From contig NZ_CP180210.1 of NCBI RefSeq assembly GCF_047556435.1, positions 558,001-622,000 of the forward strand: 64,000 nucleotides of DNA. Direction: 5' to 3'. Positions 55,188-64,000 of the stretch are shown here, piece by piece. The notes below the pieces were generated by a model, which did no database searches, was not told the DNA's origin, and saw nothing but the letters and a program-made list of their open reading frames with translations. Origin of the DNA: Alteromonas sp047556435 (GTDB lineage Bacteria; Pseudomonadota; Gammaproteobacteria; Enterobacterales; Alteromonadaceae). The stretch's first letter is position 1, and each line of letters starts with the position of its first letter. The position numbers and the translations under genes are program-made.

Positions 55188-55613
55188 TCAGCCTTCGGCG
55201 TCAGTTACCACGGTCAGGACTTCAGCTGTCTCACTCTTTTCACCCGGTGTGCATGCCTTAATCGGTTCTTCACGTAGCACTTTCGGCTCCCACTCATCTC
55301 TGACTGAATTTTTGTGCTGAGCCGTCACCAGATAGCGGGTACATTCTTTTACATCAATCGCCAGCATTTTGTAGTCAGCATCTTTGGCACGGGTGTTCAG
55401 TCGCTTAGTGGTCACCAGATTAATGTAATGAAAACCGGGAGAAACGTTCTCAATGTCCTCTTTCGGTAAGCGTTTGCCATCAACGGACAGAATTTTTACA
55501 TCGTAATTGTCGGGATCGGAAACCTGACTTTGGGTGCCATCGATGATGGCGTATGGCGATGTTGCACAACCAGCGAGCATCATAGCGGCAAGTAAAGCGA
55601 ATGTGGTTTTCAT
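55188..55613 (-). CDS. Hypothetical lipoprotein
   Basis: A 141-residue lipoprotein with a standard signal peptide and lipobox LAGC (Cys16). The mature part is mostly short beta strands with few hydrophobic segments. It contains KILSVDGKRLP and GFHYINLVTTKRLN, resembling small outer-membrane or periplasmic lipoproteins of Alteromonadales with no known role. It points leftward, convergent with the nagZX unit, and shows a GGAG site before ATG. I can suggest no function. Confidence 0.7.
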   Translation of the reverse strand: MKTTFALLAAMMLAGCATSPYAIIDGTQSQVSDPDNYDVKILSVDGKRLPKEDIENVSPGFHYINLVTTKRLNTRAKDADYKMLAIDVKECTRYLVTAQHKNSVRDEWEPKVLREEPIKACTPGEKSETAEVLTVVTDAEG

Positions 55614-55900
55614 TAGTGACTCCTGTCCTTTGGTTTGTTCATTGGCTTGTTCATCACGTCCGAGAGTGATTAGTAATCAATATGGCAAGTGGACTCAGGT
55701 AAATCAACAGTAAACTGGCCTCGGACAGCGGGGTTCAGCTGGCGTTCATTTTCAGACAAAAGCGTCGTAAAACGGCATGGCTCGTCAAGTCAAATCCAGG
55801 AAAACACGATGATATCGTTTGCGTAAAAATCCCGTATAGTCGCGACATCTCATGTTCTGCGGTATGCTGAAAATATCGTTATTCAAATACTCATGTAACT

Positions 55901-56941
55901 ATGGCAGAAACGGTACTTACCGCCCTCACGTCTTTTTATCCGCTGGTAGTCAGTTTACTTGGCGTGGTGCTGATATTAGGCATCACCCATCATTTTCTGA
56001 TTGGTCGTCACGACTACCTTTCGGGGGATAAAAAATTACCCCGTCAGGTCACCATGCTGTCACTCACCCTGGTGGGCTTACTGGTGGTAGTGCTGTCACT
56101 CCCTGTCAGCGAAAGTACCCGCAACCAGATCATTGCCCTTATCGGTGTATTGTTATCCGGTGTGATTGCTTTTTCTTCAACTACGGTGGTCAGCAACCTG
56201 ATGGCTGGCATCGTACTGCGGGTAAATAAGCCGTTCCGAGTGGGGGATTTTGTCCGCGTTAACGGATTCGCCGGTCGGGTGACCCAAATGGGCTTGCTGG
56301 ACACGGAAATCCAAAGTGAAACCCGCGAGCTTATTGCCTTTGCCAACTCGTTGCTGGTGTCATCGCCAGTCAGTGTGGTACGTGCCTCAGGGGCTATTAT
56401 ATCGGTCGATTTGAGCCTGGGCTACGAACTGCATCACGGGTTGGTGGAGAAACACCTTCTGTTGGCGGCAGAGCGCAGTAAACTTGAAGAGCCGTTTGTT
56501 CAGGTGACGGCGCTGGGCGACTTTTCGGTAACTTACCGCATAGCCGGGTTACTCAAAGATGTGAAAAGTATGCTTTCCGCACGCTCAAATCTGCATAAGT
56601 CGGTGATGGACTGTCTGCATGAAGCCGGAATCGAAATTGTCTCGCCTTCGTTTATGAATCAGCGTCCACAGGAGCCGGGTGTGCAGATGATCCCGCAGGC
56701 AAAAGAGAGTAAATCAGAGAGTGAAAGTTCAGCGCCCGAAGCCGTCGTATTTGATAAGGCAGAGCAGGCAGAGTCACAGTTAAAATCCAAAGAAGCGATG
56801 GAAAAGCAGTTGTCGATGTTAAAAGAGCAGTTGCCGTCGGTCAGTGGTGAAGAGAAAGCCAAGCTGAAGCAACGTATTGAGACGCTGACATCCCGGTTGG
56901 AAGCCACAGAGCAAAAGCAGGAAGAAAAGGAAGAGCCCTGA
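55901..56941 (+). CDS. MscS-family small-conductance mechanosensitive channel
   Basis: A 346-residue channel with three or four helices (about 10-105), then the MscS beta domain with FRVGDFVRVNGFAGRVTQMGLLDTEI and NSLLVSSPV. The pore-helix region reads ALIGVLLSGVIAFSSTTVVSNLMAGIVL, with Ser/Gly/Ala packing. An extra C-terminal part (about 255-346) is charged and forms a coiled coil, absent from E. coli MscS. It should release solutes upon hypo-osmotic shock. No operon partner is clear. Confidence 0.88.
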   Translation: MAETVLTALTSFYPLVVSLLGVVLILGITHHFLIGRHDYLSGDKKLPRQVTMLSLTLVGLLVVVLSLPVSESTRNQIIALIGVLLSGVIAFSSTTVVSNLMAGIVLRVNKPFRVGDFVRVNGFAGRVTQMGLLDTEIQSETRELIAFANSLLVSSPVSVVRASGAIISVDLSLGYELHHGLVEKHLLLAAERSKLEEPFVQVTALGDFSVTYRIAGLLKDVKSMLSARSNLHKSVMDCLHEAGIEIVSPSFMNQRPQEPGVQMIPQAKESKSESESSAPEAVVFDKAEQAESQLKSKEAMEKQLSMLKEQLPSVSGEEKAKLKQRIETLTSRLEATEQKQEEKEEP

Positions 56942-57087
56942 ACTGCAACCGTGACCCGTATCACTTCAGACAGTTGAGGTGATAGCGGCAGGTTAGCCTA
57001 CAGACCGGATAATTGGTCGTCAGAGAGAGCCAGCGAGAAATAGCGGTGAAGCAGACATGCCAGATGGCAGCTTTGCATCGCGGCTTG

Positions 57088-58086
57088 TCAGTCATCATCC
57101 ATGCCAGTGGCATTACAGTATCTGTTACGGTAAGCGCTAAATCCCATTCCGGTCCAGCGGCGAAATGCTTTGGCAAAAGCATGCTCATCGCTATACCCCA
57201 GATAATCAGCCAGGCTTGCCTGCGTGACATGCGCCAGGCAGATTTGCTCAAGGGCATGATGCTTTCGCATTGACTGCGATAGTTGCTGATAGGTCATACC
57301 ACGCGACTGAAGTTTTCTTGTGAGCGTGCGCTCACTTACCGCAAGGCTTGCTGCCATCTGAGCACGGCTAAGCCAGGGTTGATTGTTCAGTAGTGTCTTA
57401 ACATTATCTTCAAATGACTGGGGATGCAGTTGACTAAGCTGCTGTTTGGCAAGCTCCAGCATCTGCGCCTGCACTGCCGGATTTACCTCGCGCTGTTTGA
57501 AGTGCCAGTCGGCATCTGCATAAATAATCGCATTTTCTTGCTGATCAAAATGAATGTCTGCCTCACCGAATACCTGCTGGTATTCGCTAAGTGAAGTCTG
57601 GGCTTCATGCGCAAAGAGTACGGCTGTTGGCGAGATATTTTTGCCTGCAACCCAACTGGCACCGGTGGCGATACTGGCAATAATGGCTTCGATACGCAAT
57701 GTGACAGCCGTGGTGAACCTGTCATCATAGGTAATTTTCCATCCCCGGCTATCGTGGGTTTTCCTGAACTGGCCGCCTTCCCCGACTAATGGTGAGTAGT
57801 TCACCAGGCAATCCACAGCCACACTGAGTGACGGGCTGCTGAGTAACAGAAATCCCATGGTGTCGAAGTGTTGCGGCATTAATGCCCGGCCAACGCGAAG
57901 CCCTGTACCTGGTGCAACCTGGCTCTCGATACTTTGCCACATTGCATCCTGAAGCGGTAGCGGTAGCCGGGGCTGTCCGGCATAGTCTGCCAGCTGTGCA
58001 CGAATAGCTGGTTCGAGCTGAATATCGTATTGAGCCAACTGCGATAAAATCGCTCTGGTAAAGCTCTGTGTCACCGTTGCTGTCAA
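57088..58086 (-). CDS. AraC-family regulator of the VirS/OruR type
   Basis: A 332-residue regulator with an N-terminal Arabinose_bd-type domain (about 15-200) and a C-terminal AraC double helix-turn-helix (about 225-325; SVSERTLTRKLQSRGMTYQQL and YLGYSDEHAFAKAFRRWTG). It is divergent from the monooxygenase operon across 157 bases, so it is likely its regulator. The same domain type, VirS, controls the mymA monooxygenase operon of Mycobacterium tuberculosis. The inducer is unknown. Confidence 0.88.
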   Translation of the reverse strand: MTATVTQSFTRAILSQLAQYDIQLEPAIRAQLADYAGQPRLPLPLQDAMWQSIESQVAPGTGLRVGRALMPQHFDTMGFLLLSSPSLSVAVDCLVNYSPLVGEGGQFRKTHDSRGWKITYDDRFTTAVTLRIEAIIASIATGASWVAGKNISPTAVLFAHEAQTSLSEYQQVFGEADIHFDQQENAIIYADADWHFKQREVNPAVQAQMLELAKQQLSQLHPQSFEDNVKTLLNNQPWLSRAQMAASLAVSERTLTRKLQSRGMTYQQLSQSMRKHHALEQICLAHVTQASLADYLGYSDEHAFAKAFRRWTGMGFSAYRNRYCNATGMDDD

Positions 58087-58243
58087 AATGGGCGCGCTTG
58101 TTTATGTTTCTGTGCAGACCACCAGCATACGACGAAAATACATAGTTGTCTCGAATTAACCAGCTGAATGGCCTGTGTTTGCGGGATTTGTGTGTAAACT
58201 ATTTGTTAACCTTGAGCCTGAGTGAACAGTAAGAGAAACGCAG

Positions 58244-59539
58244 ATGGAACCGTATGTTGTCATCGGCGCCGGGCCGATGGGATTGTGTAGTACACGCCGT
58301 TTAGCCGAGCAGGGCATTCAGGTGATAGGCCTGGAGGCCCACAATGACGTGGGCGGGTTGTGGGATATCGATAGCCCTACCAGCACGATGTACCAGTCGG
58401 CGCACCTGATTTCCTCTAAGCGCATGACCGAGTTTGATGACTTCCCCATGCGCGACGATGTTGCGACCTATCCCCGTCACAGCGAGCTGAAGCAGTACTT
58501 TCATGATTACGCGGCACATTTTGATTTGTACCGCCATTACCGCTTTGGTTGTTGGGTGGAACGCGTGGAGCCGGTAGACGATAAATGGCGGGTTACCTAC
58601 CGTCAGCACGACAAAACGCATGAGATAATGGCTGCGGGTGTGCTGCTGGCCAACGGGACTTTGCATCATCCGAACCGTATAGAATTTCCGGGCCAGTTTG
58701 ATGGCGAGATGATGCACAGTTGTGACTACCGCCATGCCGATATCTTTGAAGACAAGCGGGTCCTGATCGTAGGTTGCGGTAACAGTGGCTGTGACATTGC
58801 CGTTGATGCCGTGCACCGGGCCGAACATGTAGATATGGTCGTGCGCAGAGGCTATTACTTTTTGCCCAAGTTTGTGGCCGGTCGACCTACTGATACCCTG
58901 GGCGGAAAAATCCGGTTACCCAACTTCCTTAAGCAGCGCGTGGATGGCTTGCTGGTGCGTCTGATATCGGGCAAACCCAGCAGTTATGGACTCCCCGATC
59001 CGGATTATAAAATGTATGAATCGCATCCGGTAATTAACTCGTTGTTTTTGCATCATATCGGTCATGGCGATATTACCGTGCGGCCGGACATAGAAACACT
59101 TACCCCAAACGGGGCGCGATTCACGGATGGTCAGGAAGCCCGTTATGATTTGATACTGCAGGCCACCGGTTACAAGCTGCATTACCCCTTTATTGATAAG
59201 CAGCACCTGAACTGGCAGGGCGATGCGCCGCAGTTATATCTGAATGTATTCAACCCAAAACATCCGGGGCTGTTTGTTATGGGTATGGTTGAAGCGGCCG
59301 GGCTGGGCTGGCAGGGCCGTGATGATCAGGCGCAGCTGGTTGCCCGGGTTATCCGCATGCAGCAGGAAAACCCTGCTGCTGCCAGCGCATTCTTCGACAA
59401 GGTGCGCGCCAAAGCTAACGAGCGAATCGACGGCGGCATGCATTACCTTCCTTTGGAAAGAATGGCCTACTATGTTCATAAAGCTGATTACTTGCAGGCG
59501 CTGAACAATGAAATGCGCCAGTTGAGTGCAGGGTTATAA
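58244..59539 (+). CDS. Class B flavin-containing monooxygenase
   Basis: A 431-residue FAD- and NADPH-dependent monooxygenase. The FAD motif is VVIGAGPMGL (5-14) and the NADPH motif VLIVGCGNSGCDIAV follows at about 173. The FMO fingerprint FxGxxxHxxxY is exact at residues 152-162 (FDGEMMHSCDY), and ATGY is at 307-310. Class B enzymes oxygenate N, S or carbonyl carbon of small molecules; this fingerprint fits FMO more than strict Baeyer-Villiger type. It starts the five-gene operon and its stop is directly followed by the BASS gene. Substrate unknown. Confidence 0.9.
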   Translation: MEPYVVIGAGPMGLCSTRRLAEQGIQVIGLEAHNDVGGLWDIDSPTSTMYQSAHLISSKRMTEFDDFPMRDDVATYPRHSELKQYFHDYAAHFDLYRHYRFGCWVERVEPVDDKWRVTYRQHDKTHEIMAAGVLLANGTLHHPNRIEFPGQFDGEMMHSCDYRHADIFEDKRVLIVGCGNSGCDIAVDAVHRAEHVDMVVRRGYYFLPKFVAGRPTDTLGGKIRLPNFLKQRVDGLLVRLISGKPSSYGLPDPDYKMYESHPVINSLFLHHIGHGDITVRPDIETLTPNGARFTDGQEARYDLILQATGYKLHYPFIDKQHLNWQGDAPQLYLNVFNPKHPGLFVMGMVEAAGLGWQGRDDQAQLVARVIRMQQENPAAASAFFDKVRAKANERIDGGMHYLPLERMAYYVHKADYLQALNNEMRQLSAGL

Positions 59540-60454
59540 ATGTCAGCCACCAGCCTTTTTATTCTAAACGCCATACTGGCCATGATGATGTTCGGTATTG
59601 CGTTAAGCCTTACTCCTGCTGATTTTCGCCGCATCGTGAAGAAACCGTTAGGGCCTGTCGTGGGCCTTTGTGCTCAGTTCGTCTTGTTGCCTGCACTTAC
59701 CTGTTTACTCATTTTTCTCATCCCCATTCCGGCCGATGTGGCGCTCGGCCTGCTGCTGGTAAGCTGCTGTCCGGGAGGCAGCTTTTCTAATCTGATGACA
59801 TACCTGTCGCGGGGAAATACGGCGCTATCTGTCAGTATGACTGGTGTTGCCAGCCTGCTGGCATGCGTGCTTACGCCGCTGAATTTTATGTTCTACGGGG
59901 CGCTGAATCCGAGGACACGGGAGTTACTGAGCAGCATTTCGGTGTCGGTAAGCGACATGCTGCTGATTGTTGCACTGGTGCTGGCCATCCCATTAATGTT
60001 GGGGCTCGCCTGTGCGCAACGTTTCCCGGAGTTCGCCCGCAAAAGCGAGCCTTTCTTTCGCTTTATTTCGCTGTTCACGCTGTTTGGTTTTGTGCTTATC
60101 GCCCTTGGAATGAATTGGCAGACGTTTCTCAGCGGAGCCAGTATCTTTCTGCTGGCCGTAGTGGCGCACAACGCGCTGGCGCTGACAATTGGCTGGATAT
60201 CGGCACGCCTGCTACAACTGCCGGTCGCGGATCGTCGGGCGATAACGCTGGAGGTTGGGCTGCAAAACTCCGGTCTTGGGCTTGGCATTATCTTTACCTT
60301 CTTTTCCGATCTTACCTCCATGGCGATTATCGCAGCTGCCTGGGGGATCTGGCATCTCATCAGCGGTATCAGCCTGAGTTTTTTCTGGCAGGGGCTGGAC
60401 CGGCGCGGGGCCAAACGTCAATCAAGTGCAAAGCAGTATTCTTATGAGTCTTAA
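59540..60454 (+). CDS. Bile acid:sodium symporter (BASS)-family transporter
   Basis: A 304-residue protein with about nine or ten helices of the BASS/SBF family, with motifs MMFGIALSLTPADFRRI, LLLVSCCPGGSFSNLMTYLSRGN and ALEVGLQNSGLGLGII-like (ITLEVGLQNSGLGLGI). Members carry bile acids, pantoate, pyruvate, glucosinolates or steroid-like anions in symport with sodium. The start codon immediately follows the monooxygenase stop, and its 3' end overlaps the epimerase gene by 11 bases. Probable uptake route for the operon substrate (inference). Confidence 0.86.
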   Translation: MSATSLFILNAILAMMMFGIALSLTPADFRRIVKKPLGPVVGLCAQFVLLPALTCLLIFLIPIPADVALGLLLVSCCPGGSFSNLMTYLSRGNTALSVSMTGVASLLACVLTPLNFMFYGALNPRTRELLSSISVSVSDMLLIVALVLAIPLMLGLACAQRFPEFARKSEPFFRFISLFTLFGFVLIALGMNWQTFLSGASIFLLAVVAHNALALTIGWISARLLQLPVADRRAITLEVGLQNSGLGLGIIFTFFSDLTSMAIIAAAWGIWHLISGISLSFFWQGLDRRGAKRQSSAKQYSYES

Positions 60455-61379
60455 TATTCTTATCACCGGTAGCGAAGGTTATCTGGGCAGACGGCTGGTT
60501 TCTCAGCTGGGAAGCGAACACAACGTGGTGGGCATCGATATCCGCGCCAAGCCCGAACAGCCCTATGCTTATCATACGATGGACATTCGGGACCCGGCTC
60601 TTGCGGACTTGCTGAAAGAAAATGACATCACTCATGTCATACATCTGGCCAGCGTAATGAAAGCCAGTGATGATCGCGAGCGCGATTACGACATTGATGT
60701 TAACGGCACTGCCAATGTTCTGTCTTGTTGCCTAAAGGCCGGCGTTGAGCATATTACGGTAAGCAGCAGCGGCGCAGCCTATGGTTATCATGCTGATAAC
60801 CCATACTGGCTGACAGAGGAACATTCGCTGAGAGGTAATGATCATTTTGCCTACAGCCAGCACAAAAGGCTGATTGAAGAAATGCTGGCCGCATACCGAT
60901 GCTCCAGCCCGCAGTTACGGCAACTTATATTACGACCTGGCACAGTACTGGGCAGCCATACCCAAAACCAGATAACCCACCTTTTCGAACAGCGACGTTT
61001 GCTGGCGGTAAAAGGCTCGCCGTCTCCGTTTGTGTTTATCTGGGATGAAGACGTTGTAGCGATCATTGCTAAGGGCGTGACTTCCAGCAAAACCGGTATG
61101 TATAACCTCGCCGGAGACGGCGCCATGACCATTGACGAGATAGCCCGGGCGTTGAACAAACCGTTACTCCGACTGCCCGCCTGGCTGCTGTACACCGCAC
61201 TTGTGATTGGACACAAGTTGAGACTGACGCAATACAGCGCCGAACAGCTTGATTTTCTGCGCTATCGCCCGGTTCTAAGCAACCAGGCGCTGAAACAGGA
61301 GTTTGGATACACGCCGCGCAAAACCAGCCGGGAAGTCTTTGAGTATTTCGTACAGCATAACCAGGCGAGGCTGGGATGA
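60444..61379 (+). CDS. NAD-dependent epimerase/dehydratase family protein
   Basis: A 311-residue extended short-chain dehydrogenase. It has a Rossmann start (ITGSEGYLGRRL, GxxGxxG) and the catalytic Ser-Tyr-Lys set: SSSGAAYG and YSQHK. ATG 60444 is chosen because MSLNILITG begins the fold directly and lies in the BASS 3' end; an in-frame GTG 18 bases earlier is also open. It may act on sugar nucleotides or, in this context, as a 3-beta-hydroxysteroid-type or alcohol dehydrogenase. Coupled to SDR by a 4-base overlap. Confidence 0.84.
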   Translation: MSLNILITGSEGYLGRRLVSQLGSEHNVVGIDIRAKPEQPYAYHTMDIRDPALADLLKENDITHVIHLASVMKASDDRERDYDIDVNGTANVLSCCLKAGVEHITVSSSGAAYGYHADNPYWLTEEHSLRGNDHFAYSQHKRLIEEMLAAYRCSSPQLRQLILRPGTVLGSHTQNQITHLFEQRRLLAVKGSPSPFVFIWDEDVVAIIAKGVTSSKTGMYNLAGDGAMTIDEIARALNKPLLRLPAWLLYTALVIGHKLRLTQYSAEQLDFLRYRPVLSNQALKQEFGYTPRKTSREVFEYFVQHNQARLG

Positions 61380-62182
61380 GCGCGGCGTCAAAGATGAGCA
61401 ATAAACCGGTTGCCGTGATTACCGGTGCGGCTTCCGGGCTGGGGCGGGATCTCGCTCATGCACTGGCGAGCAGGTATCACCTGATATTGGTGGATATTCA
61501 AAAAGAGGCACTAGACGAAGTCGCTAATGCCCTTACGCAAGCCGATACACAAGTGTGTGATTTGTCCGATACCAGTGACATCAGCCGGCTTATCGCTGCT
61601 GTTACTGCCCGTTGCGCCAGCATTGACTTACTGATTAATAATGCCGGGGTCACCCATCGTTCGCTGGCTACATCGACGCAGTTGCATGTAATACATAACC
61701 TCATGAGTGTCGATTATCTGGCACCGGTGCAACTGACCCAGGGGCTGCTAGCGCACATGAATGCGGAATCAACCGTAGTCAATATTGGCTCGATGGCTGG
61801 CTGGATGCCGGTGCTGGGCCGCGCAGGCTACTGCGCAGCAAAATCTGCGCTGCATCAGTACTTTGAAACGTTGCGTGCCGAACTTGGTAACTCAGGTCCC
61901 CATATTCTGATGGTCTATCCGGGGTTTCTTGACACCCCTATCGAGAATAACGCGCTGGATGGCGCAGGCAATAAAGCCCGGCACAAACGTACGATGGCAG
62001 GACGTATGCGCAGCAGTCAGTGGATGGCAGCGAAAATTGTTACTGGCATAGAGAAAAAGCAGCGACGGTTGTTTCCGGATCGATTTACCGCCGCGGCCAG
62101 CTTGCTGTACCGTGTTTTCCCTTCGCTCTATCTGCATTTGATGCGCAAGAAACTGCACCGTGAACTGGATCCCGGTTCATGA
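61376..62182 (+). CDS. Short-chain dehydrogenase/reductase (SDR)
   Basis: A 268-residue classical SDR with ITGAASGLGRDLA (cofactor loop), LLINNAGVTHRS and the Ser-Tyr-Lys triad in NIGSMAGWMPVLGRAGYCAAKSALHQY. The C-terminal part is basic (RLFPDRFTAAASLLYRVFPSLYLHLMRKKL) and may attach to membrane. The MymA operon of M. tuberculosis also joins an FMO with an SDR. It overlaps the epimerase and the TSUP gene by 4 bases each (ATGA). It would interconvert an alcohol and a ketone. Confidence 0.9.
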   Translation: MSAASKMSNKPVAVITGAASGLGRDLAHALASRYHLILVDIQKEALDEVANALTQADTQVCDLSDTSDISRLIAAVTARCASIDLLINNAGVTHRSLATSTQLHVIHNLMSVDYLAPVQLTQGLLAHMNAESTVVNIGSMAGWMPVLGRAGYCAAKSALHQYFETLRAELGNSGPHILMVYPGFLDTPIENNALDGAGNKARHKRTMAGRMRSSQWMAAKIVTGIEKKQRRLFPDRFTAAASLLYRVFPSLYLHLMRKKLHRELDPGS

Positions 62183-62910
62183 GCTTTATCATTGTGGCCC
62201 TGGGGGTGTTGGTGGCCTTCACCATTGAAGCGATGACAGGATTTGGCAGTATCGTACTGGCGTTATCGATAGGGGCACTGGTCATGGAGATTCCGGTGCT
62301 GGTGCAATGGCTGGTGCCGCTAAATATCATGATGACCGCGCCGCTGGTGTGGCGTTATCGTCATGCCGTCGCATATAAATTTCTGCTGACGCAAATCCTG
62401 CCGTTGATGGGCGTCGGGACGCTGGCGGGCGTCTGGCTCACAGACTATTTAGACATTGCCTATACGCAAGGCTTGTTTGCCCTACTAATTTGCTGGTTTG
62501 CGCTGCGTGCATTGCTTAATGCAAAAGCACCTGCTCACAGTGCGCCGGTACGAAGCAGTCTGATTGCCAGTGCGGGCGTCACACATGGCTTATTTGCATC
62601 CGGCGGACCGCTGCTGGTGTACGCGCTGGCGCGAACCGAACTGGATAAGACGCGCCTTCGTGCCACATTGCTGTGTGTCTGGCTAACACTGAACAGCATG
62701 CTGACAGTCTGGTTCGCCGTGTTTGGTGAGCTTAAAGGCTACCTGACAGAAATCGCCATGCTGCTACCGTGCGTGCTGGTAGGTGCACTATTGGGGAATG
62801 CGCTGCATCACCGAATCAGTCAGCAGGCGTTTACCCGTGCAGTATTTAGCGTATTGCTTGTTGTTGGGCTGATTTTACTGGTTAATTCCGCTCGCAGCGT
62901 CTGGGTATAA
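62179..62910 (+). CDS. TSUP (TauE/SafE)-family membrane transporter
   Basis: A 243-residue protein with about seven or eight helices of the TSUP family (TauE, SafE). FTIEAMTGFGSIVLALSIGAL near the N-terminus and GVTHGLFASGGPLLVYALARTELDKTRLRAT are the family repeats. TSUP members export sulfite, sulfoacetate or other organic anions. As the last gene of the operon, coupled by ATGA to the SDR, it may export an end product, perhaps sulfur-containing. No strong terminator is evident after it. Confidence 0.85.
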   Translation: MSFIIVALGVLVAFTIEAMTGFGSIVLALSIGALVMEIPVLVQWLVPLNIMMTAPLVWRYRHAVAYKFLLTQILPLMGVGTLAGVWLTDYLDIAYTQGLFALLICWFALRALLNAKAPAHSAPVRSSLIASAGVTHGLFASGGPLLVYALARTELDKTRLRATLLCVWLTLNSMLTVWFAVFGELKGYLTEIAMLLPCVLVGALLGNALHHRISQQAFTRAVFSVLLVVGLILLVNSARSVWV

Positions 62911-63268
62911 AGCAGAATAAGCGGCCGGTGGCGAAGCTGCTATGAGTCGGTGGTCGCACGGTATGTTCTGAAACTGGTAATTTCAAAGACTAACAGGTCT
63001 ATGGCAGGACCTGCAGGGACTTGCTGTTGTCCCTACCAGAAAGCGCAGCCGCTTTCACGTGTTGGTTCGTATCGCGATTAGTGATGCGGCGTGACGTTGG
63101 TGGCATAATGTGGCCCGTCAGTTGATGTGTCTCAAGGCTGGTTAACGGTCGTCACCCAGCGAGTTGATAGCTTGCTCAATTCCTTTCGTCCCATAAAAAC
63201 ATGACTTTTGGCACTACTTTAAGCCACGAAACTATCCCATGCTATGTGCTGATTACATAGGAGGGGAT
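62911..63268 (+). other. Intergenic region between TSUP gene and TPR gene
   Basis: A 358-base gap. A GGGAC/GTCCC hairpin lies near 63016-63033 and a dyad CTATGT-N7-ACATAG at 63242-63260 sits just before the GGAGGGG ribosome site of the next gene. The latter could be an operator or an mRNA structure that controls initiation. Confidence 0.4.
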
Positions 63269-64000
63269 ATGAAAAAAATAACTATATGGCTTGCCGTCGC
63301 ATTCATCGCCATGCCGATTACCGAGGCTCAGGCTCAGTCAGCCGTTGAGACGTCACTCACCCGAGTCACTGCATTGATAGAAACCGATATCGACAAGGCT
63401 GAAACTCTGATTGAAGGGCTGTTAGAAGATGCGCCAGCAAACCCGGAAGTGCACTTTCTCTGCGGCAGAATTATGGGGCGACAGGCGTCAGACGCGATTT
63501 TTTCTGCGCTGAGCTATGCGGGTAAATCTTTAGATTGTTTTAAGGCCGCCGTAAGTCTGGCACCCTCCAGTGTCAGATACCAACAAGGGCTGCTGCGGTT
63601 TTACCTGGGCGCTCCTGCCATTGCCGGGGGCAGCGAAGCGCTTGCCAGAGAACAGGTAGAGAAAATCAGGCAGATTAATCCAGTGGAGGGCGCAAAGGCC
63701 GAGCTGATGTTGCTTGCCAGTATTGCAGAACCACAGCAGCTTTCGGCCAGACTTGCTGAACTCAGAGAGCAATACCCTGAGGTTTCTGATTTTCATTTTC
63801 GTCATGGATTACAGCTTCAGGAGCAAAATCAGTACGGTGCGGCCTATGAAGCATTTATTGAGGCGCTTTCAGCGGCTGAAAAATCCCTGGTCACGAATGG
63901 ACTGGAAACGCCTGAAAGCATTGCTAATGGGGAAATAGCGGATGATGAACAAGCTCAACGCGACTATCTTAATGCGCTGTATCAGATTGGACGAAACGCC
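63269..64000 (+). CDS. Exported TPR-like protein, 3' end outside window
   Basis: A 244-codon open frame that runs off the end of the window. Signal peptide MKKITIWLAVAFIAMPITEAQA, cleavage near residue 22. The mature part is helical and repeated: LIETDIDKAETLIEGLLEDAPANPEVHFLCGR, CFKAAVSLAPSSVRYQQGLLRFY, and a final LNALYQIGRNA, in line with tetratricopeptide repeats. The ribosome site GGAGGGGAT is strong. Likely a periplasmic scaffold; exact role not readable. Confidence 0.75.
   Translation, partial: MKKITIWLAVAFIAMPITEAQAQSAVETSLTRVTALIETDIDKAETLIEGLLEDAPANPEVHFLCGRIMGRQASDAIFSALSYAGKSLDCFKAAVSLAPSSVRYQQGLLRFYLGAPAIAGGSEALAREQVEKIRQINPVEGAKAELMLLASIAEPQQLSARLAELREQYPEVSDFHFRHGLQLQEQNQYGAAYEAFIEALSAAEKSLVTNGLETPESIANGEIADDEQAQRDYLNALYQIGRNA

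Overview
The window looks like chromosomal DNA of a marine gammaproteobacterium of the Alteromonadales (Alteromonas, Salinimonas or Aestuariibacter-like). The evidence is the gene content and order: gppA-rhlB divergent from trxA-rho as in Enterobacterales, an ilvIH end, a tatABC-tatD-hemB block, a gene for a DUF2065 protein before purA, purEK, TonB-dependent uptake, and many exported hydrolases. This is inferred from protein similarity, not from a marker gene. I see no insertion sequence, prophage, CRISPR array or rRNA. There is one tRNA, tRNA-Thr(UGU).

Layout. 1-1091: end of ilvI plus ilvH (acetolactate synthase) and a terminator. 1216-8986: a probable cyanophycin-scavenging locus. A secreted cyanophycinase faces a divergent operon of TonB receptor, YfcC-type permease and isoaspartyl dipeptidase. 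9249-16206: an outer-membrane-like protein, then tatABC, a small secreted protein, tatD, a DISM-GGDEF diguanylate cyclase and hemB. 16222-23034: a VOC protein/LysR pair, gppA-rhlB, trxA and rho. 23395-28426: exported M20 amidohydrolase, hybrid histidine kinase, LysR regulator. 28654-33726: purEK, tRNA-Thr, and a metal/oxidative-stress group (PCuAC copper chaperone, Dps, aldose dehydrogenase, SodC). 33763-41762: S9 peptidase, DUF962 protein, CnoX-like thioredoxin, STAS-like protein, PLP enzyme, DUF2065 protein, purA. 42279-49048: MASE1-CHASE hybrid kinase, aldehyde dehydrogenase, VOC protein, NhaC antiporter. 49386-55094: a muropeptide-rescue locus with a lipoprotein that fuses an AmiD-like amidase to a YfeW/PBP4B-like serine hydrolase, divergent from a secreted NagZ and a NagX-like membrane acyltransferase. 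55188-64000: lipoprotein, MscS channel, a VirS-like AraC regulator divergent from a tightly coupled five-gene operon (flavin monooxygenase, BASS transporter, NAD epimerase, SDR, TSUP transporter), and a truncated TPR-type protein.

Three accessory systems stand out. The cyanophycin locus has every step from polymer cleavage to free Asp and Arg, with a dipeptidase whose metal site differs from classical IadA. The muropeptide locus has an unusual two-enzyme fusion and a pair of AT-rich inverted sites between its divergent genes. The monooxygenase operon links oxidation and dehydrogenation to two transporters. The rest is mostly conserved housekeeping. Homopolymer counts, motifs, repeats and start-codon choices were read by eye; no database search was run.
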